Below are positions 37,601-48,061 of a DNA stretch of 64,000 bases, in pieces. The notes below the pieces were generated by a model. The model was given only the letters and a program-made list of their open reading frames with translations. It searched no databases and was not told the origin of the DNA. The stretch lies in NCBI RefSeq assembly GCF_040448675.1, contig NZ_CP159289.1:4385001-4449000 (forward strand), read 5' to 3'. The DNA is from Dyadobacter sp. 676 (lineage in GTDB: Bacteria; Bacteroidota; Bacteroidia; Cytophagales; Spirosomataceae). The position numbers were made by a program, and so were the translations under genes. Within the stretch, counting starts at the first letter, position 1. Every line of letters starts with the position of its first letter.

Positions 37601-39050
37601 TTAAGGCTTATCCCACCATATGCGGGTATAGTGGTCGTCCGGGCCCTGGCTTTTCAAAACGGCCTGGTAATTGGCCTTGTTGAGGTTGTTTTCGGTGACC
37701 GGGTAGGCGAGGCGGCGCGGGATTTCGGTGCCGCCGTTGAGGGTACTTGGGGCCGGTTTCAGGGCAGGGAAGCCGGTTCTGCGCCATTCCGACCAGGCTT
37801 CGGTGCCCTGGAAAAACAGCGCGATCCATCTTTGCGTACCGATTCTTTCAATAGCCGCCGACGCGGAATAAGCCACTTCGGGTTGCGCAAGGTAATTTTT
37901 GAGAGCGTTTTCTGTATAACTGTCGCCCATCCATTGCTGCAACGACGCCTCGATAGCCGATTCATAAAGGCTTTTGGCACTCCCGTTTGTCCATCCAAGC
38001 GCAGCGGCTTCCGCCTGAGCGAACAGCACCTGTGCGTATGTCATCACATTGACGGCCGAATTTTGCTGGGAAAGGATCGGACCAACGAGGGAAAGCTCCT
38101 GCGCTTTCATGCCCCCGATACCATACGGCACGCCCACATATTCACCGGAGACATTTTTAGCTGCAAAAAACGGAAGCCGCGGATCGGATGTTTTCTTTAA
38201 GTAATTGACAAACACATCGCTCAGTGCGTAATCCTTCCTGTTACTTACTACATAGTTGGTGTAAAGCGGATTTTCGTTGGTCGACTCGGACAGGAACTTG
38301 TACTGGACATTATCGGCTGCCGAGGTGATTACGCCGTCGTCCAAGGCCGTCTGGAATTCCTTTTTGCCCATTTCCGGCTTTACTTTCGATAGTCTGAGCG
38401 CGGCGATCAGGCGAAGCGAATTGGCGAATTTCTTCCATTTTGCAGTATTCCCATTGAAAAGAATATCGCCCTGGACCGTCTTTCCGTCGTCGAACTGGGC
38501 TGCGGCTTCTTTCCATTCTTTGAACAGATCGGTATAAATCGCTTCCTGCTTATCGAAAGCCGGCGTAAAATCGGCGTCGCCTTTCAATGCTTCCAGAGTA
38601 GGGAATGTCGCCCCAGCGGTCGGTGATCCATTGGAAGAAATACGCTTTCAGGATTCTGGCAATAGCGATCTGGTTCACATTCGACCCGAAAACTGATGCG
38701 TTGATTTTCGTTTTTTCATCGGTATTGAGTTCGATAATATGTTGCAGGTTGATCAATGGCCCGGCATACCAGCCGTTGTAATTGAAATTGATCGTTTTGT
38801 ACCGGGAATCTTCGATATAGATCACATCGCCCAATTGTTGCACATACAAGGCGGGAACGACATTCGCGCCGCCCGGGCCAACCTGCGCATTGATAGTGCC
38901 TACATTGCGCAATGCGCCTGTAAGCAAGCCAGCGGTGCTCGGTGAAGAAGGGTTATTGGGATTCACGTTTATATCTCCGAAGTCGCCGCACCCCGGCAAG
39001 AAGACAAGCAGGGTTAATGCGATGACGGATATTGACCAGTTTTTTTTCAT
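37601..39050 (-). pseudogene. SusD-like lipoprotein with apparent +1 frameshift
   Basis: SusD-like proteins are surface lipoproteins that lid a SusC channel and bind the nutrient. The N-terminal 155 residues (lipobox LPGC, motif DINVNPNNP, SusD-like_2 type) and the C-terminal 328 residues lie in different frames. The break is at GG on the coding strand (CC at 38593-38594). With one base removed it reads the standard GDIPYSEALKGD and gives 482 residues. The rest of the gene is uninterrupted and typical, so a sequencing or assembly error is more likely than real loss. It follows a SusC gene 30 bases downstream, the usual order. Confidence 0.85.
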
Positions 39051-39080
39051 GATCGAATTGAATTTGAGGTAGATGAGGAT

Positions 39081-42000
39081 TTAAAAACCTACTCTTAATG
39101 TTGCGCCGAGCGACCGTACGGGCGGAAGTTGCCCTCCCTCGTACCAGAGCGTTTCGGTTTCGGAAATGTCGATCCCTCCTCCGATAGCACTGTAAATCAG
39201 GAGCAGGTTGCGCCCGATGAGGGATATACTGGCTGATTTGACATGCTTGCCGAGCATTCTTCGGGGGAGTTTGTAACCCAGCGACAATTCGCGGAGTTTA
39301 ACGTAGGTTTTGTCGTAAATCCAGTATTCGTTGAGTGCGAAGAGCCAGTTTTCGTACAGATTTTGGGTGTCGACCCGATGGGTATTGGGTTGGCCGTCTT
39401 CCGTCACGGCGTCCAGCAATATGCCTCCTCCTTTATCCGGGTCGTCGCGTTTCGGGTTGCCGAGTTCGTTGTTTCCCGCCGTTTCCGCCGAGAGGCCCGA
39501 CCCCGCGTTGAACATGCGGGTTACGGAGAAAAACTTCCCTCCCACGACAAAGTCGGTGCTGGCTTGCAGTGTGAAACCTTTGTATTCGAATGCATTGATC
39601 ATCCCGCCTTTGAACTTGGGCAGCACATTGCCGAGATTGACATTGTTTTCTTTCACATACAGGCCGGCTTTACCCGCCTTGATGTTTTCGGGTGTGGCCG
39701 AGTAGACGACCCTTCTGCCCTTCGCATCTTTTTTAATGCCGACCCCTTCCAGCATTCCCCAATCTTCTCCCTTGCGCGCATTGAGTGTGAGTGCCCGCCA
39801 TTGCGGACCGTCCAGGCGATAGTTGTCGCTTTGTTCGGTAAGCTCGACGACCTTCGACCGGTTACGGTCGGCGTTGATGTCCAGCTCCCAAACAAAAGCG
39901 TCTGTTTTGACAGGTTGTGCCGAAAGATGGAGTTCAAGCCCGGCGGTAGTAATCAACCCGGCGTTGACTACCGCATTGTTATAACCACTCGTGGATGCTA
40001 CTGCCAGCGGTATGATCTGGTTGCTGTTCTTGTTTTGGTACGCTGTCAATTCCATTCCGAGGCGGTTGCCAAAAAATTGCAGGTCGATCCCGCCTTCATA
40101 AGACGACGACATTCCCGGTTTCAGGGCCGAATTGGGCAGGGTGCCGGGAAGCGTCATGGAGGGGTTTGTTCCGTAGAATGCGCCGGAATTGTAGCTAAGC
40201 GCAGTTTGGTACGGCCCCAGGTCTGTTCCCACCTGCGCATACCCGGCCCGCAGCTTTCCGAACGTCAGCACCCGATTGGCAGGAATAAATTCCGAGAACA
40301 CGAGACTTGTGGAAACGGAAGGGTACAGATACGCATTGTTTGATGCCGGAAGTGTCGACGACCAGTCGTTTCGTACCGAGCCTTCAATGAAAAGGAAATC
40401 GCCATATCCCAGGCTGGCATTGGCAAATACGCTGTTTACCTTCTTTTCAAAAAGGTAATTGGCTGTTACCGGACGGTCCTTGGAAGCGGCTATATTGTAG
40501 TAGCCGGGTGTAGTAAGGCCGCCTGCAGTAGCCTGGAGCGTTCCTTCCGTCCGGTTAAAGCGTATGTTGCCGCCTGCATTTATAAGTACGGATAGTTTTT
40601 GAATATCCTTGTCAAAACTGATAATGCTCTCATAGTTGTTTTCGAAGATCGAGCCGGTCAGATAAGCGTAAGCTCCCAGTCCGCCGGCATTTAAGGTGCC
40701 CGAGGCTACACGCCCGTCCATAAAATAGGTACCATAATCGCGGCGAAATTTGCCCGTGATTTTCAGATAGTCGGCAACGTGATATGTGAGCCCGGCATCG
40801 CCGAAAATGCGTTGCTGCCGGTTGACGTTCGTGTTTTCATATACCTGCGTGTAAGGGCTGTCCCAATATTTTGGCCGCGCATCCGTAGGGCTGCCGATGT
40901 TCCAGCTCCGGAAAGTGCCGTCGGGATTTTTGTAATTTTTAAGGTCCTCGATATCCAATTGGCGCTGGAACCACTGGTTGAACGATCCGGTCGTCTGATT
41001 GTAGCCGTTCAATGTGGAATTGTTGGTGTTAAAAAGAGCCGTTCCGGGGCCCGTACCGCCCGTACTTCCGTAGCGATCCGCGGGTGTGTTATCCGTTTTC
41101 GTGCCGGTGTAGCTTACATTCAGTTCGGCTGTCAGTTTTTTGGCGAAAGTGATGGCGGTTTTTGCGCTAATGTAATCGCGGAGTTGCCGGCTGTTCGGGA
41201 CGATACCGTTGTTGACGATATGGGTGTACGAAATACGGGAGGAATAGCTGTCGCCTGCTTTCGAAAACGCAACGTTTGAATTATAGCTCACCGGTTTTTC
41301 GAAGAAATCGCGGACGTTGTTCGGATGTGCTACAGATGGCGTTTCCTTTCCGAAACCTTCACCAGGCTGCCATGAGAATGCCGACCGGTGCATGGAGCCG
41401 TCCAGTTTGGGACCCCAACTTTCATCGGCGGAGTAATCCAGTATCCGCTGGCCTTCGTGGGAAGCCCATGCGGCGGGATGTATTTTAGGATCAAATTTGA
41501 AGGTTTCCCATTCCTGCGAATAGCCTCCCCCATACTCATTCTGGTATTTGGGCAATAGCGATACCTGATCCATGGTCATACTCTGGTTGAGGGTCAGGGA
41601 GGTTTCGCCGGATTTTCCTCTTTTGGTCGTCACCACCACCACACCTGCCGAAGCCCGGTTGCCGTACAATGCGGTGGCGGAAGGGCCTTTCAAAACGGTC
41701 AGGGACTCTACATCATCCATATTCACCATGCTGATATCGGTAGGGGTGCCGTCCACGACGTAGAGCGGGTCGTTGCCTGCCAGCGAGTTGATCCCCCTGA
41801 TGCGAATGCTGGGTGTCCCGAATTTCGCTGCCGATTGGCCGAGGACCTGCACACCGGCAATTTTGCCGGCCAGCGCATTGCCGATATTCGGGTCGCGTGC
41901 GAGCGTGAGTTTTTCGGCTTTGATTTCCTGTACAGCGTAGCCAAGTGCCTTCTTCTCGCGGGCGATGCCGAGCGATGTGACGACGATTTCCTGTAATTGC

Positions 42001-42299
42001 GTTTCGTCGCTTATCAGGCTTACGTTTAGTTTGGTCTGGTTGCCAACCGGGATCTCCTTGTTTTTAAAACCGATAAAACTGAAAACGAGCAGCGAGCCGG
42101 GATCTGCGGATATAGTATACCGGCCCTGATCATCTGTGGTGGTTCCCTTTGTGGTGCTTTTCAAAGTGATATTCACGCCGGGGAGCGGAGAGCCGTCCTC
42201 CGCCGTGACTTGCCCGGTTACTTCGTGGGTTTGTGCGTGAGCAGGTCCGAATAAGAGCAGGATTATGCCGGCTCCGAAGAAGAGTAGTAGTGATTTCAT
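39081..42299 (-). CDS. SusC/RagA TonB-dependent transporter 1
   Basis: The 1072-residue outer-membrane protein imports large nutrients using TonB energy. It has a signal peptide ending in AHAQ, a carboxypeptidase-regulatory-like domain (about 25-110), a TonB-box-like LQEIVVTSLG, the SusC plug with DPLYVVDGTP and VLKGPSATALYGNRASAGV, and a C-terminal barrel ending in phenylalanine. The partner SusD lies immediately downstream. No glycosidase or polysaccharide lyase is nearby, so the substrate is unclear. The upstream 150 bases have no obvious TAnnTTTG; the preceding region contains the terminator at 42451. Confidence 0.95.
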   Translation of the reverse strand: MKSLLLFFGAGIILLLFGPAHAQTHEVTGQVTAEDGSPLPGVNITLKSTTKGTTTDDQGRYTISADPGSLLVFSFIGFKNKEIPVGNQTKLNVSLISDETQLQEIVVTSLGIAREKKALGYAVQEIKAEKLTLARDPNIGNALAGKIAGVQVLGQSAAKFGTPSIRIRGINSLAGNDPLYVVDGTPTDISMVNMDDVESLTVLKGPSATALYGNRASAGVVVVTTKRGKSGETSLTLNQSMTMDQVSLLPKYQNEYGGGYSQEWETFKFDPKIHPAAWASHEGQRILDYSADESWGPKLDGSMHRSAFSWQPGEGFGKETPSVAHPNNVRDFFEKPVSYNSNVAFSKAGDSYSSRISYTHIVNNGIVPNSRQLRDYISAKTAITFAKKLTAELNVSYTGTKTDNTPADRYGSTGGTGPGTALFNTNNSTLNGYNQTTGSFNQWFQRQLDIEDLKNYKNPDGTFRSWNIGSPTDARPKYWDSPYTQVYENTNVNRQQRIFGDAGLTYHVADYLKITGKFRRDYGTYFMDGRVASGTLNAGGLGAYAYLTGSIFENNYESIISFDKDIQKLSVLINAGGNIRFNRTEGTLQATAGGLTTPGYYNIAASKDRPVTANYLFEKKVNSVFANASLGYGDFLFIEGSVRNDWSSTLPASNNAYLYPSVSTSLVFSEFIPANRVLTFGKLRAGYAQVGTDLGPYQTALSYNSGAFYGTNPSMTLPGTLPNSALKPGMSSSYEGGIDLQFFGNRLGMELTAYQNKNSNQIIPLAVASTSGYNNAVVNAGLITTAGLELHLSAQPVKTDAFVWELDINADRNRSKVVELTEQSDNYRLDGPQWRALTLNARKGEDWGMLEGVGIKKDAKGRRVVYSATPENIKAGKAGLYVKENNVNLGNVLPKFKGGMINAFEYKGFTLQASTDFVVGGKFFSVTRMFNAGSGLSAETAGNNELGNPKRDDPDKGGGILLDAVTEDGQPNTHRVDTQNLYENWLFALNEYWIYDKTYVKLRELSLGYKLPRRMLGKHVKSASISLIGRNLLLIYSAIGGGIDISETETLWYEGGQLPPVRSLGATLRVGF

Positions 42300-42450
42300 C
42301 CAGAAGTCAGGTTTGTAGTGAAGGGTTTTCGAAAACCTTATGGCTCTGAATTTACGTCGGTTGGAAGGGCATTAAAGAAATACATCCAGTAACCGGCGGA
42401 AATGGGTTTTTATCCGGTATACTGTATTATCAAGAATTGTATTAGGTGTA

Positions 42451-42497
42451 AAAAAAGCAAGAGAGGCGGACCGAAGATCGCCTCTCTTGCTTTTTTT
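42451..42497. terminator. Strong bidirectional hairpin after SusC/SusD pair 2
   Basis: GCAAGAGAGGCG (42457-42468) pairs perfectly with CGCCTCTCTTGC (42479-42490), flanked by A and T runs. It ends the minus-strand SusD at 42514 and insulates SusC 1. Confidence 0.92.
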
Positions 42498-42513
42498 AAT
42501 TAGTGGGCCGGTT

Positions 42514-43980
42514 TTAGAATTTATCCCACCACAATTTAGTTGTAATCAGGTCACCGCCGATTGCGTCTGCCGCTGCGGCGCGGTTAGCGCCATTGAGGGT
42601 TTGCTCTACGATCGGATAAATCATCCGAACGGGGATCGCCAGACCGGCCGGAACGTTCCCGCCGGATGGGGGAGAAAGTTTCGGATAATCCAGTCTTCTC
42701 CATTCAACCCATGCTTCCCAGCCCCTATTATAGAGTGCAAGCCATTTCTGGAAACCAATTTTTTGCTTCCAGTTTCCTTCCGCGGTAGCATATGCAACTT
42801 TCGGTTGGGCCAGGTAAGCCGCAGCGCGTGCAGCACCGGTTCCCGAAACGGAAGAACGAGGGTCTTGCTGAGTCCAGTATTCGATGGAGGCGGTTATTGC
42901 TTTATTATAGTGTTCGGCCGCATTGCCGTTGATGAAACCTCTTTCCACTGCTTCTGCCAAAAGGAATTCTACCTCCGAGTAGTCCAGCAGCAACGCTTCG
43001 AAATCAGGAGCGATAATAATATCGCTTACATGCGAGAAGTTTGAATAGGTATTGAGGAACCCGTACTGGCCGCCTACATATTTGCCACCGATCGTTGTAA
43101 AGTATTGCTCTTTCCTGGGGTCGTTCAGATCATTCATCGGGTTTACAATTGTTGCTGCCGGAATGAAATCCTGACGGCTTGTGAAAAGCGCATTCAGGTT
43201 TTGCGAGATCACGTTGTTGTTGGGCGGGGTTGAAATATATGGGAAAGCTGCTTTGTCGGCATTGCTGGTGAATACGTTCGGAGCCGCTTCTGCTACCATT
43301 TTCTTCGCTTTTGCGGGATCGCTGTCGGCGATGATCATCGCCAGTTTCAGTTTGAGCGAATTACCGAATTTCACCCATTGCGAGATGTTGCCTTTATAAA
43401 GCAGGTCGCCGCCTTCGAATGGCGTTCCCTTGGATTCGAGTTTTGGAAGCGCCGCGTCCAGACGGGCCAGGATCGCGTCATACACGGTTTTCGCATCGTC
43501 GTACTTAGGAAGCGGGTTCTCCGGGTTCATGGATTCCGAGTAAGGGATGTTACCGAACGTGTTGACCAATGCAGCCCAAGTCATCACTTCCACCACTTCA
43601 ATCTGTGCCAGCTGAACATCCTTCGTTTCTTGAGACAGGAATTGGTCGGCGTTAATCAGCCTTCTCGATTCGTTCAAATCGGAGATCACACCTTTGTATA
43701 ATCCGCGCCAGAAGGCCTCGGGAACGATACGGGCGGTAACGTTGTAGCGAGGCTCGTCCAGGTAAGTGGTGGTAGTCCAGTGCTGAACATACAAACGGTA
43801 GTTGTTTACATTGACGTTCGGGCTGGTCAATGTATCGGCCAGGCCTTTCAACGCATTGGAGAACAGGGTAACAGGCGGCGCCGTCGATGGGCGCTTGGTA
43901 TCCACATTATAATCGTCCAGGCTGTCGACGCACGCCGTCAGCATAAGGAACGGAAGGAAAAGAATGATTAATTTTTTCAT
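42514..43980 (-). CDS. SusD/RagB-like nutrient-binding lipoprotein 2
   Basis: The 488-residue protein has a lipoprotein signal ending in LTAC and an all-helical TPR-like SusD fold; motifs ATWAALVNTFGNIPYSES and GWEAWVEWRRLDYPKL are those of the SusD-like_2 group. Its role is to bind ligand at the cell surface and close over SusC 2, encoded 6 bases upstream. Unlike pair 1 the frame is intact. Confidence 0.94.
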   Translation of the reverse strand: MKKLIILFLPFLMLTACVDSLDDYNVDTKRPSTAPPVTLFSNALKGLADTLTSPNVNVNNYRLYVQHWTTTTYLDEPRYNVTARIVPEAFWRGLYKGVISDLNESRRLINADQFLSQETKDVQLAQIEVVEVMTWAALVNTFGNIPYSESMNPENPLPKYDDAKTVYDAILARLDAALPKLESKGTPFEGGDLLYKGNISQWVKFGNSLKLKLAMIIADSDPAKAKKMVAEAAPNVFTSNADKAAFPYISTPPNNNVISQNLNALFTSRQDFIPAATIVNPMNDLNDPRKEQYFTTIGGKYVGGQYGFLNTYSNFSHVSDIIIAPDFEALLLDYSEVEFLLAEAVERGFINGNAAEHYNKAITASIEYWTQQDPRSSVSGTGAARAAAYLAQPKVAYATAEGNWKQKIGFQKWLALYNRGWEAWVEWRRLDYPKLSPPSGGNVPAGLAIPVRMIYPIVEQTLNGANRAAAADAIGGDLITTKLWWDKF

Positions 43981-43986
43981 ATCGTT

Positions 43987-46900
43987 TTAGAAACGGAATT
44001 TAACATTGAAACCATAGTTTCTTACTGCTGGATAAGCACCACTCTGGTAGCCACCTGCACCATTCAGCAAGCCCGAACCCAGGCCTTCTTCCGGGTCCTG
44101 GAATTCCATATTTTTATGAATAATCCAAAGGTTGCGGCCTATCAATGAGATATCGATCTCTTTAAATGCACGCAGTCTGCTTACGATCGCCTGCGGAAGT
44201 GCGTAGGTAAGGGCTACTTCTCTCAGTTTAATGTAGCTGGCGTCGTAGATGTACATCGCTCTTGGCGGGTTGCCCGGGTAGCCGTAAGCAGTGGCGCCGT
44301 TACCGTCCACGTTTTCCGCGCGGACAGTGTTGGGCGTCCCGTCGGCCTGCACACCCGGGAACAGCACACCGCCCTGATTCGGCGCGTTGCCAATTTTCTT
44401 GCCGTCCTTGTCGTACAGATAGGCCGGGTTTCTCTTAGGATTGCCCAGTTCGTTCAGGCCGGCTGTGATCGGGTACAGACCGGTCCCTTCGCCATACCAT
44501 TGATCCAGCGACCAGATATCGCCGCCATGACGGATATCGAGCAGGAAGCTCAGCGAAAGAGTTTTGTATTTCAATGTGTTGCTTACGCCTCCGATCCAGT
44601 CCGGATTCGGATTACCGATGATCTCGGCGGAGCTGGCTGTGGCGGCATAAATACCGTTTGTTTTAACCACTTTCTGGCCGGTTCCTTCGTGATAGACGAA
44701 GTTCGTTCCGCGGATGACGCCAAATGGCTGCCCTTCCGCGGCGTTGATAGAGACACCGCCCTGAAGGCTGGCGATCTGAACGTTGGTAACTTTTGTAGCA
44801 CCTTCGCCATACAGACTAACCACCTTGTTACGGTTTCTTGCAAAGTTGACATTCAGGGTCCAGGAGAAGTCCTGTATTTTAATCGGTGTTACATATGCGG
44901 AGATCTCGATACCCTTGTTCTGAACCTCGCCGGAGTTAACATAACGGAATGCGTATCCCGTCGCAGCGGTGATAGATACCGGAAGGATCTGATCCAGGGT
45001 CTGAGACCGGTAATAAGTGAAGTTTAACCCCACGCGGTCGTTCAGGAATGCACTTTCAAGGCCAAATTCGTAGCTTTTTGTTCTTTCCGGTTTCAGCTCG
45101 CGATTGTTTTTGGTATTTCTTAATGTGAAATAAGGAATACTACCCAGGCCGGTTGGTTTGTCGTACACGTCGATGGTGCTACCCCATGGCGCATCGTTAC
45201 CTACCTCCGCATAGTTTGCGCTCAGTTTCGCCATGGTCAGCCAGCCGAGTCTTTTCAGTCCCTCGAGGTTGGAAATGTTGAAGTTGGCACCAATAGCGGG
45301 ATAGAAGTACGTGTTCTGACCTTTGACCAATGTAGTCGATTTGTCCTGTCTAGCAGTGAGGTCCAGGTTCACGAGATCTTTGTAACCAAATGATGCCTGT
45401 GCATAAAGACCATCTACACCGATTCTTCTGTAAGTTTCAACAGGCGCTTCGATCGGGTTGGCCGAGTTGGAAAGCGAGTACAGGCCCGGAACCACCATAC
45501 CGCCGTTAGTTTGAGCGCGGATCGAGCTTTCTGTCGAGCGGCGCATGCTTCCACCCGCCAGACCGGAGAAGTTGATGTCTTTGGTAATGGCCTTGCGGAA
45601 ATTGAAGATCACGTCAAGGTTCGTCTCGTTGAAACCTCTGTTATAGCGTTTGTATTGAGCAGGGTCGGAGCTTCCGAACGCAATGCGCTCTTCCTGCATG
45701 TCCTGCGTGCCGTTGTACGCGAAACGGGTAGTGAGGTCGACCCACGGAGCGATTTTGTAAACCGCCGCAGCGTAACCGAAGAAGTTGTCACGCGAGTCGT
45801 TCGAGAAGTTCTCGTGGCGCGAGAAGTATGGGTTTTCGGAGTAGATCGGGCCGTTTTGGTCGAATGGCTTGGTTGGGCTGCCCCAGTTCCAGGTCACATC
45901 CTGCCTGTTTCTGAAATAGGCCGCTTTCTGTTCGAGCAGGTCTACGTTGGTCTGGAACCACTGTCTGAACTGCTGGTTAGGGTTTTTGCCATCGTAACCA
46001 GTGCCGTAGCGGCCCACACCTTTAATTTGTGAATAGTTTGCATTGGCCGAAATAGTCAGTTTCTTGGTGAGGTCGAACGATGCCGAGAAATTGAACAGGT
46101 TTTTACCCAATTTGCTGTTAGGAAGAACTCCTTTTTCGTCGCTGCGCGTAAAGCCGGCTTTGAAAGTCGTGTTTTCGCCGCCGCCGAGAATGTTTACGCT
46201 CTGATTGGAGGTTACGGCTGTTTCAAAAAATGCGTCGGGACCGTTTTTGGCGGCTACCCAGGGCGTCATTTTGCCGTACGTCGGAGATGAAGGGTCCAAT
46301 GCGTCCCACTGGTACACCATTCTGTTGGGGTCGAATTTCGCACCGAAAGAAGCATCGGCGTCAAATATAGCGATATCCCCTTCTCCCGAGCCGAGATTGC
46401 CGCGGTAGAACTGGTTTTTAGACCCGTCGCCGCCGTACCCCGCACCATATTCCTTCTGGTATTTCACATAGGTGGTTTTGTCGATCTTGCCCCAGGTTAC
46501 GCCGCTGTTGACGGTCACGTCGAAGCTGTTCTTGCGCCCCTGCTTGGTGGTGATCAGGATTACACCATTGGCTGCCCGCGAGCCGTAAAGCGCGGTTGCC
46601 GCTGCACCTTTCAAAACGTTCACTGAGGCAATGTTGTCGGGGTTGATATCGGATGCCGCATTGCCATAGTCGGTTCCCGCGCGGCCGGTTTGCTGATCCG
46701 ACGAGTTGGTGTTGGCGTTGGTTACCGGCACACCGTCGATTACCCACAGCGCCTGGTTATTGCCCGTAATCGACTTATAGCCACGGATCACCGCACTGGT
46801 CGAGCCGCCGAGGTTATTATTGGTTTTGATATCCAGACCGGCAATTTTCCCGGCCAGCGAGTTCATCACGTTCGGGTTACGTGCCTGAACGATCTGTTCG

Positions 46901-47280
46901 CTGTTGATCTGTTGGGCCGCGTAAACAAGTTCATTTCTTTTACGTTCCTGCCCAAGTGCGGTAACTACCACTTCCTGAAGCTGGCTGACATCGTTTTTTA
47001 GCGATACGTTGATGACGGACTGGTTTCCCACGACTACTTCCTGTGTTTGAAAACCGATAAAACTGAAAACAAGCGTGGCGCCCGTCGAGGTGGAGATCGA
47101 GTACTTTCCCTCTGTATCGGTGGTTGTACCGCGAGTAGTACCTTTCAAAGAAATGTTAACGCCCGGAAGTATCGAGCCGTCCTCGGCGGTGACCTTACCG
47201 GTCACTGCGAGATCCTGGGCATGAAGCTGCGTCAGTAACAGCAGCAAACACCCCGTTAAGAAGCATAAAGTCTTCCTCAT
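43987..47280 (-). CDS. SusC/RagA TonB-dependent transporter 2
   Basis: The 1097-residue transporter has a signal peptide ending in LHAQ, a CarboxypepD-regulatory-like domain, TonB-box-like LQEVVVTALGQ, the plug with ALWVIDGVPV and VLKGAAATALYGSRAANGV, and a barrel ending NVKFRF. It pairs with SusD 2, six bases downstream. A good -7/-33 promoter is found at 47324-47353. The N-terminal domain is very similar to those of the other two SusC genes here, a possible recombination substrate. Confidence 0.96.
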   Translation of the reverse strand: MRKTLCFLTGCLLLLLTQLHAQDLAVTGKVTAEDGSILPGVNISLKGTTRGTTTDTEGKYSISTSTGATLVFSFIGFQTQEVVVGNQSVINVSLKNDVSQLQEVVVTALGQERKRNELVYAAQQINSEQIVQARNPNVMNSLAGKIAGLDIKTNNNLGGSTSAVIRGYKSITGNNQALWVIDGVPVTNANTNSSDQQTGRAGTDYGNAASDINPDNIASVNVLKGAAATALYGSRAANGVILITTKQGRKNSFDVTVNSGVTWGKIDKTTYVKYQKEYGAGYGGDGSKNQFYRGNLGSGEGDIAIFDADASFGAKFDPNRMVYQWDALDPSSPTYGKMTPWVAAKNGPDAFFETAVTSNQSVNILGGGENTTFKAGFTRSDEKGVLPNSKLGKNLFNFSASFDLTKKLTISANANYSQIKGVGRYGTGYDGKNPNQQFRQWFQTNVDLLEQKAAYFRNRQDVTWNWGSPTKPFDQNGPIYSENPYFSRHENFSNDSRDNFFGYAAAVYKIAPWVDLTTRFAYNGTQDMQEERIAFGSSDPAQYKRYNRGFNETNLDVIFNFRKAITKDINFSGLAGGSMRRSTESSIRAQTNGGMVVPGLYSLSNSANPIEAPVETYRRIGVDGLYAQASFGYKDLVNLDLTARQDKSTTLVKGQNTYFYPAIGANFNISNLEGLKRLGWLTMAKLSANYAEVGNDAPWGSTIDVYDKPTGLGSIPYFTLRNTKNNRELKPERTKSYEFGLESAFLNDRVGLNFTYYRSQTLDQILPVSITAATGYAFRYVNSGEVQNKGIEISAYVTPIKIQDFSWTLNVNFARNRNKVVSLYGEGATKVTNVQIASLQGGVSINAAEGQPFGVIRGTNFVYHEGTGQKVVKTNGIYAATASSAEIIGNPNPDWIGGVSNTLKYKTLSLSFLLDIRHGGDIWSLDQWYGEGTGLYPITAGLNELGNPKRNPAYLYDKDGKKIGNAPNQGGVLFPGVQADGTPNTVRAENVDGNGATAYGYPGNPPRAMYIYDASYIKLREVALTYALPQAIVSRLRAFKEIDISLIGRNLWIIHKNMEFQDPEEGLGSGLLNGAGGYQSGAYPAVRNYGFNVKFRF

Positions 47281-47323
47281 AAATCAATAATAAAGTTAGG
47301 TTTGTTATGTAAACATAATGTTG

Positions 47324-47353
47324 CAAAAATAACTATTAGTTTAACCATTACAA
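47324..47353 (-). promoter_or_regulatory. Bacteroidota promoter of SusC/D pair 2
   Basis: On the minus strand TTG (47351-47353), 19 bases, then TATTTTTG (47324-47331) match the -33 TTG and -7 TAnnTTTG consensus, 43 bases before the SusC ATG. Confidence 0.7.
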
Positions 47354-47980
47354 TCTTTTCATTGCGAATTTTCAAAATTTACTTTGGCATGACCCGTCAA
47401 ATAGGCGAATTTTCTATGTAGAAGTGGCGATTTTTTGCAATTTTTTCAAATATGGGATTTTTTTAAAAAGTCTCTTGATTTTAATTAATTGTTAATAACG
47501 AGGCCTTTTTTTTAACGTTTTCGCATTGATCGGCAGCGAAAGCCGGTAAACGGCGCAAAACCCGGACACAAGATGACGCAGTGTCTATACGCAGCTTTTC
47601 GGAAGAATGAATCTAAATTGGGACGGCCGCCGGACCAGCAGGGGGCGTCGCTATCCGGTAATCGGACTATTTGAAATAAATATTTGGATTTTTTTAATAT
47701 TGTTTGTAGGTTAAAATAAATTTTCCGGAGGCTGGGAGGGCGCATTTAGGCAGCTTGAAACCGGCTTTTGGTATGTGTTCCTTTTGTAGTAAATATTTGA
47801 ATTGTTTGAAAATTATTCAAGGAAAGGAAGGCAGCGTTGCAATTTTGATCAGGATTGCGGGGGAAACTGTGAACTTCTAACAAATACGTTTATTCACGTC
47901 TTTTCCAGGTTCTGGCTAACAATCTGTTAATAAAAATACAGTTGTGCCAAATTATATTCTGACGGTTGATTTGCAGGGCA

Positions 47981-48011
47981 TTGTAATTGATTGAAACAAC
48001 GATTAGTTTTG
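47981..48011 (+). promoter_or_regulatory. Bacteroidota promoter of SusC/D operon 3
   Basis: TTG (47981-47983), 20 bases, then TAGTTTTG (48004-48011) match the -33/-7 consensus, about 50 bases before the SusC ATG. Confidence 0.7.
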
Positions 48012-48061
48012 TAACCTTAGACGCAATTAAATCCTGTTTAAACAAACTTTAAATCCTTTGT

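Larger units (their letters stand above)
47281..48061. other. 781-base AT-rich divergent intergenic region
   Basis: This region separates the SusC 2 and SusC 3 genes, read outward. It contains one predicted promoter for each (47324-47353 and 47981-48011). Between about 47400 and 47950 I see no credible gene, no long inverted repeat and no attachment site; the only longer open frame (47512-47745, minus) has no recognisable protein features. Space of this size could hold regulator sites or a small RNA. Confidence 0.6.
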
